Part shown: positions 48,371-57,136 of the stretch, piece by piece
Position numbering within the stretch: the stretch's first letter is position 1
Layout: every line of letters begins with the position of its first letter
From: Thalassotalea hakodatensis
Lineage (GTDB): Bacteria; Pseudomonadota; Gammaproteobacteria; Enterobacterales; Alteromonadaceae
NCBI RefSeq assembly: GCF_030295995.1
Contig: NZ_AP027365.1
Span: 124,001-188,000, forward strand
Direction of reading: 5' to 3'
Length of the DNA: 64,000 nucleotides
Position numbers and translations under genes: made by a program
Notes under the pieces: generated by a model
Told to the model about the DNA's origin: nothing
Databases searched by the model: none
What the model saw: only the letters and a program-made list of their open reading frames with translations

Positions 48371-49101
48371 TGCTCAGGTAAAGATAGGCTGATTGCCAAG
48401 ATGGTAATTGACTGAACTCCATGTTGCTTTAACAACTGGCTTATTGTGTTTACGGTAGAGCCAGTTGTTACCACATCATCAAATAATACGATATGTTTAG
48501 GCAATGAAACTTCTTCATTAAACATAAAATCTTGCGCCATTAGTCGTCGTCGCTCTTTACCTGAATATCCTACCTGACTCTTTTGTTGTTCTACTCTATA
48601 TAAAGCATGGGGTAAATATTGACAGCCAATGTGTTTGGCAAATCGCCGAGCAATTAAATGACTTTGATTATAGCCGCGTTGCTGCCATTTTTTAATATGG
48701 CTGGGTACGACTAACAAGGTGGTTTCTTGTGAAACGACTTGGCAAGTATTATTAGTAGTAATAAGCAATTTTGCTAATAGTTTGCTTAATTCAAATCTAT
48801 TATGAAATTTAAGTTGCGGTAGCCACTGATTGAATGGAAAAACATACGGGGCTACACACACAAGTTGATCAAAATCGCGTCTCGGAAATAAACGATCGAT
48901 AGCGGGCCAATATAATAAATTTGTTCCAGATAATGAGTAATTAAATAGCGGTAAATCATTGACACAATGATGGCAAAGTAAGGGGATAGCAACAGGCTGT
49001 TGATGACATAAATCACAACTACCAAGAGAGAGCAAAAGCTGCTGATAATGCTGCATGCAACGATTGATAATGCTGTTATTGTAATATTGTAAAAATTCCA
49101 T
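48367..49101 (-). CDS. ComF family protein (phosphoribosyltransferase-like, GntX)
   Basis: A ComF/GntX-type protein of 244 residues, linked to DNA uptake in naturally competent bacteria. The N-terminal zinc-finger-like Cys motifs (CDLCHQQPVAIPLLCHHC) precede a phosphoribosyltransferase domain with IVLFDDVVTTGSTVNTI, the PRPP-binding loop. QQRGYNQSHLIARRFA and QVGYSGKERRRLM are ComF signatures. The ATG at 49101 has no clear ribosome-binding site, and ATG 49056 is an alternative. It diverges from bioH with a 58-bp gap, as gntX and bioH do in E. coli. Confidence 0.9.
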   Translation of the reverse strand: MEFLQYYNNSIINRCMQHYQQLLLSLGSCDLCHQQPVAIPLLCHHCVNDLPLFNYSLSGTNLLYWPAIDRLFPRRDFDQLVCVAPYVFPFNQWLPQLKFHNRFELSKLLAKLLITTNNTCQVVSQETTLLVVPSHIKKWQQRGYNQSHLIARRFAKHIGCQYLPHALYRVEQQKSQVGYSGKERRRLMAQDFMFNEEVSLPKHIVLFDDVVTTGSTVNTISQLLKQHGVQSITILAISLSLPEH

Positions 49102-49159
49102 TTAACGATATCTTTAAGTAAACTATGCCCTTTAACTGTTAAGGGCTTACGCTAAAAGC

Positions 49160-49942
49160 ATGGCAAATAAATCAGATTTTGCGAGTCAAAAACAAGGTGT
49201 ACCCATTGTATTTATTCATGGCTGGGGGTTAAATGCAGGGGTTTGGCAACCATTGGCAGAAACGTTAGCGGATAAATTTCGTATTATCACTGTTGATTTA
49301 CCTGGTTATGGAGAAAATCATCAACAGTTGTGTTCGCCCTATTCATTAACAAACATAGCAGAAAAAATTTGCCAAACTATTAATGAACCCGCGGTGTATG
49401 TAGGTTGGTCGCTTGGTGGTTTAGTTGCCAATCAAATTGCGCTTGAATACCCCAGTCTTGTAACCGGTTTAGTGAATGTAGCGAGTACGCCATGTTTTTT
49501 ACAACAAGATAATTGGCGAGGAATTCAACCCACGGTGCTAACAAACTTTCATCGCCAATTAGCACAGGATACGCAGAAAACCATTGACAGCTTTTTAAAA
49601 ATTCAAGCCATGGGTAGTCCGCATATTCGACAAGATATCAAACGAATTCGAACATTAATTATGCAATACCCGATGGCGAATAAAAACACGCTAATGCATT
49701 CTTTAACTTTGTTAGAAACAACAGATCAGCGCAATAAGTTAATTAACATTAAATGTCCGTATTTACGAATGTATGGCAAACTTGACGGGTTAGTCCCCAA
49801 AGAGGTGATAGCTAATATTGCCAGATTAGCACCAACCAGTGAGCAAGTTATTTTTGAACAATCATCGCATGCCCCCTTTATCAGTGAGTTATCGTCGTTT
49901 ACTGACCAGCTACAAACATGGTTAGAAAAAGTAACAAATTAA
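49160..49942 (+). CDS. bioH: pimeloyl-[acyl-carrier protein] methyl ester esterase BioH
   Basis: BioH frees pimeloyl-ACP from its methyl ester in biotin synthesis. It has an alpha/beta-hydrolase fold in 260 residues: VFIHGWGLNAGVWQPLAETL is the oxyanion region, YVGWSLGGLVANQIA is the nucleophile elbow (GxSxG), the acid is Asp in YGKLDGLVP and the base is His in SSHAPFISE. LLVNVASTPCF follows as in E. coli BioH. It diverges from comF, the ancestral arrangement. No other bio gene is in the window. Confidence 0.93.
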   Translation: MANKSDFASQKQGVPIVFIHGWGLNAGVWQPLAETLADKFRIITVDLPGYGENHQQLCSPYSLTNIAEKICQTINEPAVYVGWSLGGLVANQIALEYPSLVTGLVNVASTPCFLQQDNWRGIQPTVLTNFHRQLAQDTQKTIDSFLKIQAMGSPHIRQDIKRIRTLIMQYPMANKNTLMHSLTLLETTDQRNKLINIKCPYLRMYGKLDGLVPKEVIANIARLAPTSEQVIFEQSSHAPFISELSSFTDQLQTWLEKVTN

Positions 49943-50096
49943 CGGTAATACAACGTACTGACTAAATGCCGCATATTCCACGCAACGCTTTACATTTTGG
50001 CTTGTTTGATTAATAATTAAACAGATTGTATTTGAGCTAGTATCAGCGGTCTTATTACCATGAATATTTGGTAAATGTGATATTAAGGAGAAGTAA

Positions 50097-50393
50097 ATGA
50101 ACATTGATTCTGCGTTTAATTCAGGCTTACAAGGGTTTCAAAAAGCAACTGAAACGGCTAATCAGGCTGCATCAGACATAGCAAGAGCTGTGGGATACAA
50201 CCCAGAAGAGCCTACCTTAGGTCAGCAAGAAAATGACAACATGATGAACCAAAATACTGGTTCAGGTGAGTTAGCTGATTTGAATAAATCTATTGTGGAA
50301 ATGCGAGTGGCAGAACATCAAGCAAAAGCTTCTGCTAATGTCATTCAGACGGCTGATGAAAACCTTGGCACGTTACTAGATGTTAGCGTATAA
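50097..50393 (+). CDS. small flagellar basal-body-rod-like protein
   Basis: A 98-residue protein whose C-terminal half (LADLNKSIVEMRVAEHQAKASANVIQTADENLGTLLDV) looks like the C-terminal coiled-coil domain of flagellar rod and hook proteins (FlgC/FlgE family, AEMVNLIVAQRAYEANAKVIQT type). The N-terminal half resembles the FlgC N-terminal helix only weakly. The ATG has AAGGAGAAGTAA upstream. No flagellar cluster is near, so it may be an orphan derived from a rod protein. It ends 3 bp before the putative metalloprotease gene. Confidence 0.65.
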   Translation: MNIDSAFNSGLQGFQKATETANQAASDIARAVGYNPEEPTLGQQENDNMMNQNTGSGELADLNKSIVEMRVAEHQAKASANVIQTADENLGTLLDVSV

Positions 50394-50396
50394 CGA

Positions 50397-51374
50397 ATGA
50401 ACATTACGACGCATACTGCGAATATTCCTGTCCCGACGGTTACAAATCCGCCAACGGAAGCATTGCGTCGTGATAATGTGCAACGTGAAATTATCACGCA
50501 ACCTGCTGCAGCTCAACAATCGGCAAGAGAGAAAGGCGCTGCATCGGAGAGAGAACGCGCAAGAACACCAGCCCAAAATAATGAACAAATTGATTTTGAA
50601 CAACTGCGCAAACAAGCTGAGAAAGAAAGCTCTACTATCACTGAAGATGGCACGAGTGATTCAGATAACAAAGACTCTTCACAGCAAGATTCTTCACAGC
50701 AAGATAATCAAGCATCAAAAAATAACCCTGATGATAAACAACAAGCAGTTGGCGACAATGCTGTTGATGTCTCCGAAACAGATGTTGCTGATCAGCAACT
50801 AATTCGAGAATTACAAAATCGTGATAAAGAAGTGCGTTCGCACGAACAGGCACATGCTACGGCTGGTGGTGCTTATACCGGAGCGCCAAGTTATAGTTTT
50901 GAAGTGGGTCCTGATGGAAAAAAATATGCGGTAGAAGGAGAGGTATCCGTGGATTTATCGCCAATAAAAGGTGATCCACAAGCTACGATAGCTAAGCTAC
51001 AAAAAGTATATAATGCCGCATTAGCGCCGGCAAACCCTTCTATACAAGACAGTCGGGTAGCAAATAAAGCCGCACAGCTTATCGCACAAGCACAATCTGA
51101 ACTGTACGAAATAACTCAATCAGCGATAAATGCTACAAGCAGTGAGCGTGTTGTTGTTGATACCAGTGAGCGTTTTGCATATAACAATGCAGAGGAGGTG
51201 TCAGATAATGATTTTGATCAGCGGCTTCAACAAACACTTAATGCTCAAGAAGACATTGCACCTAATAGACCTGCTAAAGTAGAAAAGGCAGCTGTTGTGA
51301 TTGAAAGTCTCTATAGTAATGTTCACAGTGCTTATGAGCAGCCATCTCGCTCTCAATTTGAGTTAACGGCATAA
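50397..51374 (+). CDS. putative metalloprotease CJM1_0395/SprA-related family protein
   Basis: A 325-residue protein with a long low-complexity N-terminal half (Gln/Ser/Asp-rich, with the DSSQQ unit repeated around residues 95-105). The conserved C-terminal half contains EVRSHEQAHATAGGAYTG: HEQAH is an HExxH-type zinc motif. YSFEVGPDGKKYAVEGEVSVDLSPIKGDPQATI completes the family pattern. There is no signal peptide. Its activity is unproven. The gene starts 3 bp after the rod-like gene without a clear ribosome-binding site, suggesting translational coupling, so a shared role near the flagellum is possible. Confidence 0.8.
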   Translation: MNITTHTANIPVPTVTNPPTEALRRDNVQREIITQPAAAQQSAREKGAASERERARTPAQNNEQIDFEQLRKQAEKESSTITEDGTSDSDNKDSSQQDSSQQDNQASKNNPDDKQQAVGDNAVDVSETDVADQQLIRELQNRDKEVRSHEQAHATAGGAYTGAPSYSFEVGPDGKKYAVEGEVSVDLSPIKGDPQATIAKLQKVYNAALAPANPSIQDSRVANKAAQLIAQAQSELYEITQSAINATSSERVVVDTSERFAYNNAEEVSDNDFDQRLQQTLNAQEDIAPNRPAKVEKAAVVIESLYSNVHSAYEQPSRSQFELTA

Positions 51375-51415
51375 TTTTTATCGTAAAACCCGTCACTTTT
51401 TAACAAGTATTATGG

Positions 51416-51772
51416 CTAAAAAAGCGATTGATATTTGGAAATAGTCGAACATACCGTTTTTTGATTTTCTTGATGCAGTTTCGGCGAGCGTTTTTTTCCT
51501 TCACAATACTCTACAAAAAAATCTTTAACTGAAGCGCGGGTAGCGGTAATTTGCTTTAAGTAGTCTTGCTCACTTTCATTAAAACGATCTAACTTGCTTT
51601 CTAAATCACGATATACTTTACTGGGGTTTAATCGCACTTTAGTATCTGTTGCATCATTAAATTCCGCTAACAGATTTTCTTTTTGTGTTAAATACCATTT
51701 TTCAAGTTCTGGTTGTGGATAAAAGTGCAAAAATATTGCAATTGCCACGATTAAGATCAATAAATTCTTCAT
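51416..51772 (-). CDS. hypothetical membrane-anchored protein
   Basis: A 118-residue protein that I do not recognise. It has an N-terminal membrane segment (about residues 3-18, LLILIVAIAIFLHFYP) and a charged, helical remainder (LERKLDRF-like and NESEQDYLKQITATRAS). Two Cys residues (VEYCEGKK and KTVCSTIS) lie near the C terminus and could pair in the periplasm. It is a lone gene on the minus strand, convergent with the putative metalloprotease gene and divergent from ccoG (130 bp gap). Confidence 0.65.
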   Translation of the reverse strand: MKNLLILIVAIAIFLHFYPQPELEKWYLTQKENLLAEFNDATDTKVRLNPSKVYRDLESKLDRFNESEQDYLKQITATRASVKDFFVEYCEGKKRSPKLHQENQKTVCSTISKYQSLF

Positions 51773-51902
51773 AGCTTGTCGTATAATATAGCCCTAAAGA
51801 TAGAATAGTAAATTAAGCATCAACAATACACGTATTTTTCCAATAAAAGCATAATAAAAATTACGGTATTGTCCTTTTTCGACGTTTAGATTAGGACTTA
51901 TT

Positions 51903-53336
51903 GTGAACAAAGAGCAAGACAACGCTAACAATCGTTTAGATATCCCAGTTAAAAATATCAAAGTAGAGCGCCCAGATCCGGTTCAAGAATACAAACCTCG
52001 AGATCAAATTTATGTGCGAAAGGTCACGGGATTTTTCCAACAATTAAGACAAAAGATGAATTTCTTTTTCTTGGGGCTTTTTGCGGTATTACCGTGGTTA
52101 ACTTATAACGGTGAACAAGCCATTTTATTAGACATTGCTAACCAACGCTTTACCTTTTGGGGATTAACATTATGGCCGCAAGATTTAACGTTGTTGGCTT
52201 GGTTATTTATCGTCAGCGCCTTCTTGTTGTTTTTCGTCACAACGTTCTTAGGTCGTGTGTGGTGTGGTTATTTGTGCCCGCAAACAGTGTGGACGTTTAT
52301 TTTTATTTGGTTTGAAGAAAAAATAGAAGGTACGGCAAATCAGCGTAAAAAACTCGATAGCCAAAAACTTAATGCCAATAAGCTATGGCGTAAAACACTT
52401 AAGCACAGCTGTTGGTTATTTTTTTCACTCCTTACATCGTTAACGTTTGTTGGCTATTTTGCCCCAGTAGAACAAGTTTTTATCAACTTTTTTACCTTTA
52501 ATAGTTCGTTTGTTATTGTGTCTGTTGTGCTGTTTTTTGCGTTGTGTACTTATGGTAATGCGGGCTGGATGCGTGAAATTATGTGCCTACATATGTGCCC
52601 ATACGCACGTTTTCAATCAGCAATGTTTGATAAGGACACGCTAACAGTTTCATATGATTATAACCGTGGTGAAACAAGAGGACCCAGATCTCGTAAGCAA
52701 GACCCAAAAGAGCTAGGGCTAGGTGATTGTATTGATTGTAACCTGTGTGTTCAGGTATGCCCTACGGGTATCGACATTCGAAATGGTCTGCAATATGAGT
52801 GCATAAATTGTGGTGCCTGTGTAGACGCCTGTGATGGTGTGATGGAAAAAATGAAATATGACAAAGGTCTTATTCGTTACACCACAGAGCATGAATTAGA
52901 GGGTAAAAAAGTACACTTGATTCGCTCTAAGCTAGTGGGTTATGCGGTGGTTTTATTGGTAATGACAAGTTTGTTAATATGGGAAATTACCCACCGAGTA
53001 CCTGTATCGTTAGATATTATTCGCGATCGAACTGAGCTTGCTAAAGAAAACTTTAACGGTGACATTGAAAATGTTTATACGCTAAAGGTATTGAATAAGT
53101 CGCAAATTGATAACACGTACCGCCTGAGTGTAAAAGGCATTGAGAATATTCAATGGCATGGGCCTAAAGAAGTGACTGTTAAAGCGGCTAGCGTGCAAAT
53201 GCTACCGATGAGCCTTTCAGTAGACCCTTATGAGCTGGAAGAGTACATGACCGATATTATCTTTGTTATTGAGTTAATTTCTGATGAAGATGAAGTATCA
53301 TTGGAACATGAATCTCGCTTTTTTAATAAACGTTAA
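51903..53336 (+). CDS. ccoG: cytochrome c oxidase accessory protein CcoG (RdxA/FixG)
   Basis: A membrane iron-sulfur protein that reduces Cu2+ for assembly of cbb3-type oxidase. Five membrane segments are visible in 477 residues. Two [4Fe-4S] clusters are bound by GDCIDCNLCVQVCPTGIDIR and CINCGACVDACDGVMEKM. CGYLCPQTVWTFIFIWFEEKIEG and MREIMCLHMCPYARFQSAMFD are further CcoG signatures. The C-terminal Ig-like domain is intact. The GTG start at 51903 follows TTAGGACTTATT. It overlaps srkA by one base (TAATG). The cbb3 genes themselves are not in this window. Confidence 0.95.
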   Translation: MNKEQDNANNRLDIPVKNIKVERPDPVQEYKPRDQIYVRKVTGFFQQLRQKMNFFFLGLFAVLPWLTYNGEQAILLDIANQRFTFWGLTLWPQDLTLLAWLFIVSAFLLFFVTTFLGRVWCGYLCPQTVWTFIFIWFEEKIEGTANQRKKLDSQKLNANKLWRKTLKHSCWLFFSLLTSLTFVGYFAPVEQVFINFFTFNSSFVIVSVVLFFALCTYGNAGWMREIMCLHMCPYARFQSAMFDKDTLTVSYDYNRGETRGPRSRKQDPKELGLGDCIDCNLCVQVCPTGIDIRNGLQYECINCGACVDACDGVMEKMKYDKGLIRYTTEHELEGKKVHLIRSKLVGYAVVLLVMTSLLIWEITHRVPVSLDIIRDRTELAKENFNGDIENVYTLKVLNKSQIDNTYRLSVKGIENIQWHGPKEVTVKAASVQMLPMSLSVDPYELEEYMTDIIFVIELISDEDEVSLEHESRFFNKR

Positions 53337-54310
53337 TGTCAGTATTTAATTTTAGTTCACTGTCTCCAGATCTTATTTTAGATGGAATTGAATCAACAGG
53401 CTTGATGGTAGACAGTGGCCTGTTACCACTAAACAGCTATGAGAATAGGGTGTATCAATTTCACAACGAAGCGAAAGAAAAATTTGTCACTAAATTTTAT
53501 CGGCCGCAACGTTGGCAGCCCGTGCAAATTCAAGAAGAGCTCGACTTTGCACTAGAATTACAAGCGCATGAATTACCCATCGTTGCGCCTATTCAAATTG
53601 ATGGACAATCGTTGTTTGAATATCAAGGGTTCCATTTTGCGTTATATCCTTGTCGAGGAGGGCGTATCTTTGAGGTAGATAATTTAGATCAACTTGAATG
53701 GATGGGGCGATTTGTTGGCAGGATCCATGCAATATCAGCTAAAAAAGCCTTTGAACATCGACCAAGCATTTCTACAGAAGCTTTTATTGTTGATGCTATT
53801 ACTACGATCAAAGCGTCAGATTACGTACCTAAAACACTACATATCGCGTTTTTTACCATATTAGAGCAAGTCGCAAGTCTGTGTATTGATCAATATCAAG
53901 CTGAGCATGTTATTCGTTTACATGGTGATTGCCATGCGGGAAATATTCTTTGGCGAGATGAAGGGCCACATTTTGTTGATTTAGATGATTGTCGCATGGG
54001 GCCAGCTATTCAAGATTTATGGATGATGTTATCAGGTGATCGTCAGCAGCAATGTTTGCAGCTTGATACATTACTTTCTGGCTATGAAGAGTTTTTTGAG
54101 TTTGATAGCAAAGAACTTGCGCTTATTGAACCTTTACGTACTATGCGAGTGATAAATTATATTGCTTGGTTGTGCAGGCGCTGGCAAGATCCAGCATTTC
54201 CGATGAATTTTCCATGGTTTAATACCGAAAAATATTGGGAAGAGCAAATTTTAATGTTAAAAGAGCAATACTCGGCGCTGCAGCAAGCGCCACTTTCATT
54301 GCTTCCATAA
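53336..54310 (+). CDS. srkA: stress response kinase SrkA (YihE)
   Basis: A Ser/Thr kinase of the APH/choline-kinase fold that protects against programmed death under stress (E. coli YihE, CpxR-regulated). Kinase signatures are VIRLHGDCHAGNILWRDEG (catalytic Asp) and HFVDLDDCRMGPAIQDLWMM (metal site). ENRVYQFHNEAKEKFVTKFYRP carries the ATP-binding strand and Lys. Length is 324 residues, matching E. coli (328). The ATG overlaps the ccoG stop by one base. dsbA follows after 17 bp; srkA-dsbA is the E. coli operon. Confidence 0.93.
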   Translation: MSVFNFSSLSPDLILDGIESTGLMVDSGLLPLNSYENRVYQFHNEAKEKFVTKFYRPQRWQPVQIQEELDFALELQAHELPIVAPIQIDGQSLFEYQGFHFALYPCRGGRIFEVDNLDQLEWMGRFVGRIHAISAKKAFEHRPSISTEAFIVDAITTIKASDYVPKTLHIAFFTILEQVASLCIDQYQAEHVIRLHGDCHAGNILWRDEGPHFVDLDDCRMGPAIQDLWMMLSGDRQQQCLQLDTLLSGYEEFFEFDSKELALIEPLRTMRVINYIAWLCRRWQDPAFPMNFPWFNTEKYWEEQILMLKEQYSALQQAPLSLLP

Positions 54311-54327
54311 AAGAAAAGGGGTAAATA

Positions 54328-54960
54328 ATGCGAAGAATAGCCAGTATGTTGGTGTTAATGGTTTCGATTTTTAGTGCTCATGCAGCTGACTACGAAGAAG
54401 GAAAACACTATAAAAAAATAACACCACTTCCTGTAGAATCACCTGAAGTGAGAGAGTTTTTTTCGTTTTATTGTAAACACTGTTATAACTTCGAACATAT
54501 GATTAAATCGATTAAGGCAGAGTTACCTGAAGGTGTTCCTTTGGTGAAAAGCCACGTTGACTTTTTACCTGGTGCTTCACAAAAAATGCAACGTATGATG
54601 ACTAGAGCAATGATAACGGCTCAACTATTAAACATGGAAGATAAGCAAGTGGCTTCTATGTTTAATTATATTCATGAACATAACGCTGTTCCGACTTCAG
54701 AGCGTGATATGCGTAATGTCTTTGTGCTTAATGGCGCAGACGGCAAAGAATTTGACCGTTTAATGGCAAGTGATGAAGTTCATGAAAAAGCATCTAAAAT
54801 GCAGTCTTATCAAAACATGTTAGCGTCAGCGAATGAATTACGAGTTGTGCCAAGTGTTGTCGTAAATGGAAAATACATGATTGATACTCATGACTTAGAT
54901 CCAGAAAATTTTATCGAAGATTATAATAAATTAGTGAAATATTTATTAACGCTAGACTAG
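54328..54960 (+). CDS. dsbA: thiol:disulfide interchange protein DsbA
   Basis: DsbA is a periplasmic oxidase that introduces disulfide bonds; a signal peptide (IASMLVLMVSIFSAHAA) directs export. The thioredoxin-fold active site is FYCKHCYNF, with Cys49 and Cys52; the usual DsbA pair is CPHC, so Lys replaces Pro here. The cis-Pro loop is RVVPSVVVNGKY, with Val before the Pro. Length is 210 residues. The ATG follows AAAAGGGGTAAATA, and it is cotranscribed with srkA. A hairpin follows at 54971. Confidence 0.93.
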   Translation: MRRIASMLVLMVSIFSAHAADYEEGKHYKKITPLPVESPEVREFFSFYCKHCYNFEHMIKSIKAELPEGVPLVKSHVDFLPGASQKMQRMMTRAMITAQLLNMEDKQVASMFNYIHEHNAVPTSERDMRNVFVLNGADGKEFDRLMASDEVHEKASKMQSYQNMLASANELRVVPSVVVNGKYMIDTHDLDPENFIEDYNKLVKYLLTLD

Positions 54961-54970
54961 GGCGTATTTT

Positions 54971-54996
54971 AACGGCACACCTCGATGTGTGCCGTT
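54971..54996. terminator. stem-loop after dsbA
   Basis: AACGGCACAC (54971-54980), loop CTCGAT, and GTGTGCCGTT (54987-54996) make a perfect 10-bp stem 10 bases after the dsbA stop. The T run after it is weak (CACTTT). It is probably a terminator for ccoG-srkA-dsbA, and may also serve the convergent gene. Confidence 0.75.
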
Positions 54997-55023
54997 CACT
55001 TTGCTAGCATGTTAGCAGCACAA

Positions 55024-57102
55024 CTATGAAGAAAGTTTGTCGATTATTCTTGCTTTACTGCGGTTAAACTCTTCTTCACTTAGAAAACCCTGCGATTTAA
55101 GCTCTAATAACTTATTCAGCGAGTTGATTAACACTTCATCATTGTCTTCGTTTTTCGCGGTTACCTTCTGTGCGGGTTTTGCATCCTGGTGTTTTGGTGC
55201 TTTATGGTTAGTCATCGCTTTCTCTGTATGCTGAGAACTATCATGCGTTGGTGTCGTCTTTTGCTTGTTAGCTTGAGCTGATGCTGACCGAATGGATGTA
55301 TGTGTTACTCGCTGTTTTTGAGTGGGCTCTACGGGCTTTGGTTTAATCACGCGCTTTTCTGTAGTGCCTTTACATAATTGATGTGAAATCAACCAGCACC
55401 AGTCAATAACTTGTTGTTGTACTTGTTCAAAGCGTGCTTTAGTTAAGCGTTGATTTCCTTCCCTTAAATATAAACATAATTGTTTTGTCTCTTGGTTTTG
55501 TAAGTGGATAATCATGACAACTTTTCGTACTTTGTTATCCACCATTTTATGACGTTTTTCTTCTTTAAACGTTTGATCTATGCGTGCCTCTGCTTTGTTA
55601 CTAAAGGGGGAGTTTTTATCAATTGTACTGATTAATTCACCATTTAAATAAAGCTCGTTCTTCATAATGTTGTTAATGGCAATACGGGCACTTGCTGTTT
55701 TTTCATGGCGTTTAAATAACAACAATTCTGCTTTTTCTTTATCTATTGTAAACGTAGCGTAATGGCTACGTAATAGCTTTTTAGCGTTCTTATATTTATC
55801 ATCTTGTCGAAAGAGTACCGCTACAATAGCACCGGCGATCACTAATAAAATTACAATAAAGTAAAGGCTATTTGACGGTTCTTTTTGTTCTTCAAGGGGA
55901 GTCGTTTGCACTGGACTCTCGCTAACATCACTAGTGTTATTTGTTGCTAGTAGACTTTTGTTTGCAAGATCGACAATAATAATTTGTTTTGCCGAATTAA
56001 TGAGTAGTTGAGGTTTTGCATTGGCGTTAAGTAATGAAAAATCGATAGTTGCTATTGGATTACTGCTGATATTTGCCGTGATTGCGGAGGCTTTTAAAAG
56101 CCAATTATCAGATGTTTTTTCGAGAAAAATTAATGGGAAATGTTCGTTACTTAATTGCGGGTTTTTTAAATAAATACTGTTACTAAAAATGATATCTTGT
56201 TGAAGCAAGTGTTCGTCAGTGGCAGGTTGTAAAAGAAAGTTATCGCCTAATGTCGCTTTCCGTAATTGTGTAGTTTTTTTAAGTTGTTCGACAAAAACAA
56301 ATTGATTTTCATCTTCTTTTAACCACGTTAGATCGAGTACATTGCCGAGCCCTGTGCTGACAACCTCGCTAGGAGAGTCGTTACTACTAAACAGTATATT
56401 ATCAGGCGGGACTGTGTATTGTCGAAGGCCAAATTTTTGTGGGTTGATGCGTAATAGTGCACCAGAAAATAAAGGGTGATTTGGGTAGTGTTTTTCTGCT
56501 GAAATAACAGCAAAAAGTTGTCCATAGCCTTTTTGCCAAGATTTTATATAAGGATTAAAACTTAGCAAAGGTATACTAACGCTACTGTCAGGTAAGGGGA
56601 CGCGGAGCACTTCCCGCCGGCTATCGGTTAAAATTGCAGTTGAATCTGATGATAAACTGAGTTGCCATTCAAAAATAACCGCCTCAAAAGGCATATGTTT
56701 GTCTTCATCAACGGTAAGCTTCATTGATCGGTTAGTTAACGAAGCGGACTCAATATGTGCGCTATAAAAGGTGGCGTAACCAATTTTCTCTTCTTGAGCA
56801 AAGTTAGGGTGTAAAGCTAATGCTGTGAGTCGTTGAAAATCATCTGAAAAATGCTTAGCATTTAATAGTGGTTGGTATGTAGATGCTGATTGTTTGATTA
56901 ACCCAACATCGCCAAACGTTGAAAAACTGATAAATTGATGGGGATGGTGTGGTAACAGCACTACTGTTGAAATCTCCCCTCTAAAGTCTGAAGAAAGTAA
57001 AGGCTTCTGGGTAAATTCAAGCGTGTTGGCTTTCGCAAATGAAGCCAACAATAAGCCAACAGATATGATCAAGTATTTTATTATTATTTTAATGTCTATC
57101 AT
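55024..57102 (-). CDS. membrane protein: sugar-dehydrogenase-like propeller, TM segment and SHOCT tail
   Basis: A 692-residue composite protein. A signal segment (YLIISVGLLLASFAKA, to about residue 25) leads a periplasmic part (30-400) that recalls PQQ-dependent sugar dehydrogenase propellers: LTALALHPNF, GYATFY, GYGQLFAVI, GALLRINPQKFG and EVVSTGLGNVLDLTW. The catalytic and PQQ-binding residues I would expect are not evident, so enzymatic activity is doubtful. A membrane segment lies at about 412-431, followed by a charged cytoplasmic region (Lys/Gln/Thr-rich linker about 590-650). The C terminus is a SHOCT motif (LLELKSQGFLSEEEFNRSKARIIDKL). It precedes nothing obvious; the SSB-like gene lies 34 bp upstream on the same strand. 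Confidence 0.7.
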   Translation of the reverse strand: MIDIKIIIKYLIISVGLLLASFAKANTLEFTQKPLLSSDFRGEISTVVLLPHHPHQFISFSTFGDVGLIKQSASTYQPLLNAKHFSDDFQRLTALALHPNFAQEEKIGYATFYSAHIESASLTNRSMKLTVDEDKHMPFEAVIFEWQLSLSSDSTAILTDSRREVLRVPLPDSSVSIPLLSFNPYIKSWQKGYGQLFAVISAEKHYPNHPLFSGALLRINPQKFGLRQYTVPPDNILFSSNDSPSEVVSTGLGNVLDLTWLKEDENQFVFVEQLKKTTQLRKATLGDNFLLQPATDEHLLQQDIIFSNSIYLKNPQLSNEHFPLIFLEKTSDNWLLKASAITANISSNPIATIDFSLLNANAKPQLLINSAKQIIIVDLANKSLLATNNTSDVSESPVQTTPLEEQKEPSNSLYFIVILLVIAGAIVAVLFRQDDKYKNAKKLLRSHYATFTIDKEKAELLLFKRHEKTASARIAINNIMKNELYLNGELISTIDKNSPFSNKAEARIDQTFKEEKRHKMVDNKVRKVVMIIHLQNQETKQLCLYLREGNQRLTKARFEQVQQQVIDWCWLISHQLCKGTTEKRVIKPKPVEPTQKQRVTHTSIRSASAQANKQKTTPTHDSSQHTEKAMTNHKAPKHQDAKPAQKVTAKNEDNDEVLINSLNKLLELKSQGFLSEEEFNRSKARIIDKLSS

Positions 57103-57136
57103 ATTGAAATTATTCCGTTTATTACGGATTCGTTAA

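Noticed and set aside
50690-50735. Short DSSQQ-type repeat inside the putative metalloprotease gene
   Set aside because: Two or three copies of a low-complexity unit in frame; ordinary linker sequence, not a CRISPR or other array.
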